Source of the DNA: Streptomyces sp. ISL-100
GTDB lineage: Bacteria > Actinomycetota > Actinomycetes > Streptomycetales > Streptomycetaceae
Direction: 5' to 3'
Assembly (NCBI RefSeq): GCF_018614615.1
Contig: NZ_JAGGOK010000029.1
Span: 62,001 to 126,000, forward strand
DNA: 64,000 nucleotides
In this document: positions 61,553-64,000 of the stretch, piece by piece
How the letters are laid out: each line of letters opens with the position of its first letter
Position numbering within the stretch: the stretch's first letter is position 1
The notes under the pieces: generated by a model
Database searches by the model: none
What the model was told of the DNA's origin: nothing
Seen by the model: only the letters and a program-made list of their open reading frames with translations
Made by a program: the position numbers and the translations under genes

Positions 61553-62413
61553 ATGTCTTCCACTGCGCAGGACCTCCTGACCAGCTCCCCGGCACCCCGC
61601 ACCTCGCGCACCCGCCGTTACCTGATGTGCCGCCCCACCCACTTCGACGTCACCTACTCGATCAACCCGTGGATGCGTCCGGAGAAGCCCACCACCACCG
61701 ACCTCGCGGTCACCCAGTGGGAGGAGCTGCGCGGCATCCTCACCGGCCTCGGTCACGACGTGCGGCTGATCGACCCCATCCCGGGCCTGCCCGACATGGT
61801 CTTCGCCGCCAACGGCGCCACCGTCGTCGACGGCACCGTGCTCTCCGCGAAGTTCCGTTACGAGCAGCGCAGCGCCGAGGGCCCGGCGTACCGGGACTGG
61901 CTCGCCGAGCGCGGCTACACCGTGCACGATGCCCAGCACGTCAACGAGGGCGAGGGTGACTTCCTCTTCACCGGCACGCGGCTGCTGGCGGGCACCGGCT
62001 TCCGCACCGTGGTGCAGTCCCACGTGGAGGCCGAGGACGTGTTCGGCCGCGAGGTCCTCGGCCTGACTCTGGTCGATCCGCGCTTCTACCACTTGGACAC
62101 CGCACTCGCCGTCCTCGACGACGACGAGATCATGTACTACCCGGCGGCCTTCTCCGAAAGCAGCCGGCGGCGGCTCGAGGAGCTTTACCCCGACGCCGTC
62201 ATCGCCACCGACCACGACGCCGAGGTCTTCGGCCTCAACGCGGTCTCCGACGGCAGGCACGTGGTGATGGCCGCTCAGGCCACCGAGCTCGCCGACAAGC
62301 TGCGCGAGCGCGGCTTCGAGCCGATCGGCGTCGAGCTGTCCGAGCTCCTCAAGTCCGGCGGCAGCGCCAAGTGCTGCACCCTGGAGCTGCGCGACCGTAC
62401 GGACGAGCGGTGA
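61553..62413 (+). CDS. DDAH/arginine-deiminase-fold hydrolase
   Basis: Protein of 286 residues of the guanidino-group modifying enzyme fold: MCRPTHFDVTYSINPWM, GLPDMVFAANGA and GEGDFLFTG, with catalytic Cys near the end in GGSAKCCTLELR. Homologues act as dimethylargininase or arginine/ornithine-related hydrolases in actinobacteria. Its role in this cluster is unknown: substrate supply (citrulline/ornithine) or modification of an arginine-like residue. ATG 61553 has GAAGGG upstream; it follows a 119-bp gap. Upstream in-frame sequence arises only from the frameshift in the preceding gene. Confidence 0.87.
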   Translation: MSSTAQDLLTSSPAPRTSRTRRYLMCRPTHFDVTYSINPWMRPEKPTTTDLAVTQWEELRGILTGLGHDVRLIDPIPGLPDMVFAANGATVVDGTVLSAKFRYEQRSAEGPAYRDWLAERGYTVHDAQHVNEGEGDFLFTGTRLLAGTGFRTVVQSHVEAEDVFGREVLGLTLVDPRFYHLDTALAVLDDDEIMYYPAAFSESSRRRLEELYPDAVIATDHDAEVFGLNAVSDGRHVVMAAQATELADKLRERGFEPIGVELSELLKSGGSAKCCTLELRDRTDER

Positions 62414-62417
62414 GCAC

Positions 62418-62792
62418 GTGCTGATCGACTACGACGGCCGGCGCTTCGGCCCGCTCAGCGACGACCGTGGGGAGGCCGCCCGGGTGGCGGTCTACCAGCA
62501 GCGCGGTGACCTGCTGTGGGGCCGCTTCGCCGGCGGAGACGCCCGCCGGGGCACGCTCGTCGGAAGCGTCGAGCCCGACGGATGTCTGAGCTTCGTCTAC
62601 GGAGTCGTCCTGACCGACGGCCGGATCGTCTCCGGCCGTTGCACCAGCGTCCCCACCCTTCTCGACGACGGACGGGTCCGGCTCACCGAGACCTGGGAAC
62701 GGTACGGCGAACACGCCGCGAGCGGCACGTCGTACCTGGAAGAACTCCTCCCCGACCCGTCCCTTCCCCCGACCGGAGACACCACCGCATGA
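62418..62792 (+). CDS. small conserved protein of the n-acetylglutamate-synthase-like (beta-barrel) family
   Basis: Protein of 124 residues starting MLIDYDGRRFGPLSDDRGEA. The pattern GDLLWGRFAGGDARRGTLVG...GCLSFVYGVVL...SGRCTS...RVRLTETW matches a family often labelled n-acetylglutamate synthase without biochemical support. All-beta, soluble. Function unknown. GTG 62418; the stop overlaps the next ATG (ATGA). Confidence 0.78.
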   Translation: MLIDYDGRRFGPLSDDRGEAARVAVYQQRGDLLWGRFAGGDARRGTLVGSVEPDGCLSFVYGVVLTDGRIVSGRCTSVPTLLDDGRVRLTETWERYGEHAASGTSYLEELLPDPSLPPTGDTTA

Positions 62793-64000
62793 CCACGACC
62801 ACCGCAATGACGACCACTGCCGAGACGGCACCGGCCCCCCTCCCCGGCACTCCGAAGAAGGGCGGCGTGGTCACCTGGGCCTGCGCGCCCGGCTTTCGCC
62901 CGCGGTGATCTTTCCGTTCACCCCCGCCGAGCGCATGGGCACCCGCAACATCCTGGAATTCCAGGCCCTGATGTACCGCACGCTCTACTACTTCGGCGCC
63001 GACGGCACCCCCGACGTCAACTACGACCTCAGCATCGGCGAATGGCCCCGCTGGTCGGACGACGGCCTCACGGTCCATGTGAAGGTCAAGCCGTGGAAGT
63101 GGTCCAACCACGAGACCCTCTGCGCCGACAACGTCCTCTTCTGGGTCAACCTGATGGCTGTCAAGGGCGAGCGCTACGGCGAGTACGTGCCGGGGTTCTT
63201 CCCCGACAACCTCACCGACTACGGCAAGTCCGCCGAGGACGAGGTGTACTTCACCTTCGACAAGGTGTACTCCAAGCAGTGGGTGCTCAAAAACCAGCTC
63301 AGCACCATCACCCCGCTCCCCAGGGCCTGGGACCGCACCGCGTCCGGACCGGCCAACGCCTCGGGCGGCCTCGACGACGTCGAAGCCGTGTACGACTACC
63401 TGATGGCGGAGCAGGGCGACATCTGCGACGAGGGCAACGCGCACCGCACTCACTGGGCCGACAGCCCCGTCTGGAGTGTGGTCAGCGGCCCGTGGAAGCT
63501 CAAGAGCTACACCATGGAAGGCATCGTCACCTTCGTACCGAACGAGCACTACTCGGGCCCCAACAAGCCCTACCTGGAAGAGTTCCGGCAGATCCCCACC
63601 ATGTCGGACGAGGAGCAGTACGAGCTGCTGCGTACGGACCCTGACGCGGTCCAGGTCGGCTACCTGCCGCTCAGCTTCGCCGCCGACGGCACCGACGACC
63701 CCACCACGGGCGGCCCGAACCCGCTGGACGAGCACTACGAGCTGGTGCCGCAGACCGCGTACTGCATCCGGTACATGTCGCTCAACTTCAACAACCCGAC
63801 GGTCACCGGCAAGCTCTTCGCCCAGACCTACCTGCGCCAGGCGCTCCAGAGCACCCTCGACCAGGACGGCGCGGTCAAGGACATCTACCAGGGCTACGCC
63901 TACCGCCAGAACGGCCCGGTGCCGCGCTACCCGGACACCGGTGTGGAGTCCCGCCGGCTGAGCGAGGGCGGCTGGCCGCTCCCCTTCGACCCGGACCGCG
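62789..64000 (+). pseudogene. ABC transporter substrate-binding protein, family 5 (oligopeptide type); one-base frameshift, 3' end outside window
   Basis: The first frame gives MTTTTAMTTTAETAPAPLPG then KKGGVVTWACAPGF and stops at 62906. A second frame, open from ~62896 to the window end, gives SPAVIFPFTPAERMGTRNIL, WKWSNHETLCADNVLFW and further SBP_bac_5 features. One extra T in the TTT at 62894-62896 would join them (GFSPAVIFPF). The N terminus has no signal peptide and no lipobox Cys, unlike normal binding proteins. Probably part of a peptide/product transport system continuing to the right. Confidence 0.75.

Overview
The window is high-GC DNA with frequent ATG/GTG starts, tight ATGA/GTGA gene overlaps and a Streptomyces-type gene set (SepH, CutRS, DUF4193/DUF3710/DUF3159 proteins, a c-di-AMP riboswitch in front of a cell-wall hydrolase). 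I read it as a chromosomal segment of a Streptomyces or very close relative. No rRNA, tRNA, CRISPR array, prophage or transposase was seen.

Region 1 (1-47.7 kb) is conserved core chromosome. It opens with the 3' end of parE, then a NarL-type two-component system, a DUF485/acetate-type symporter pair, a CitAB-like two-component system, a CobW GTPase and parC. An M16 protease pair (one catalytic, one inactive) and a riboswitch-controlled M23 peptidase follow. Next come a GntR regulator, HPr (ptsH), a GNAT/acyl-CoA synthetase fusion, a phosphodiesterase, thymidine kinase, rhodanese, sepH, a sugar-lactone oxidase, an MFS permease, ferrochelatase, an inositol-phosphatase family enzyme and cutRS. 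Small actinobacterial genes follow with dut, an orphan ABC ATPase, kdpDE, an OB-fold/DUF3159 pair, two TrkA/RCK proteins divergent from a KimA-like potassium importer, and a TrmA-family RNA methyltransferase. No gene in this half looks broken.

Region 2 (47.8-64.0 kb, running off the right edge) is accessory and looks like a biosynthetic gene cluster. A minus-strand operon encodes a KAS III-like enzyme, an FkbH-type glyceryl transferase, a carrier protein, a lipocalin-like protein and an FAD amine oxidase. A divergent plus-strand operon encodes a glutathionylspermidine-synthase-like ATP-grasp ligase, an antiporter fused to the C-terminal part of an amino-acid N-hydroxylase, a cupin, a MetRS-like enzyme, an MFS exporter, a second ATP-grasp ligase, a DDAH-like hydrolase, a small beta-barrel-type protein and an oligopeptide-type binding protein. 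N-hydroxylase + cupin + MetRS-like enzyme + FAD oxidase is the known N-N bond (hydrazine) forming machinery. Combining it with a glycerate-loading FkbH/ACP/KAS III module and two ATP-grasp ligases suggests a hydrazine-containing, peptide-like metabolite that I cannot match to a known product.

Region 2 also carries a concentration of reading-frame problems: two one-base disturbances in seven-base C/G runs, two more one-base shifts, and one in-frame deletion-like chimera. Either the cluster is decaying or the sequence is poor here; the individual breaks should be checked before any functional claim.
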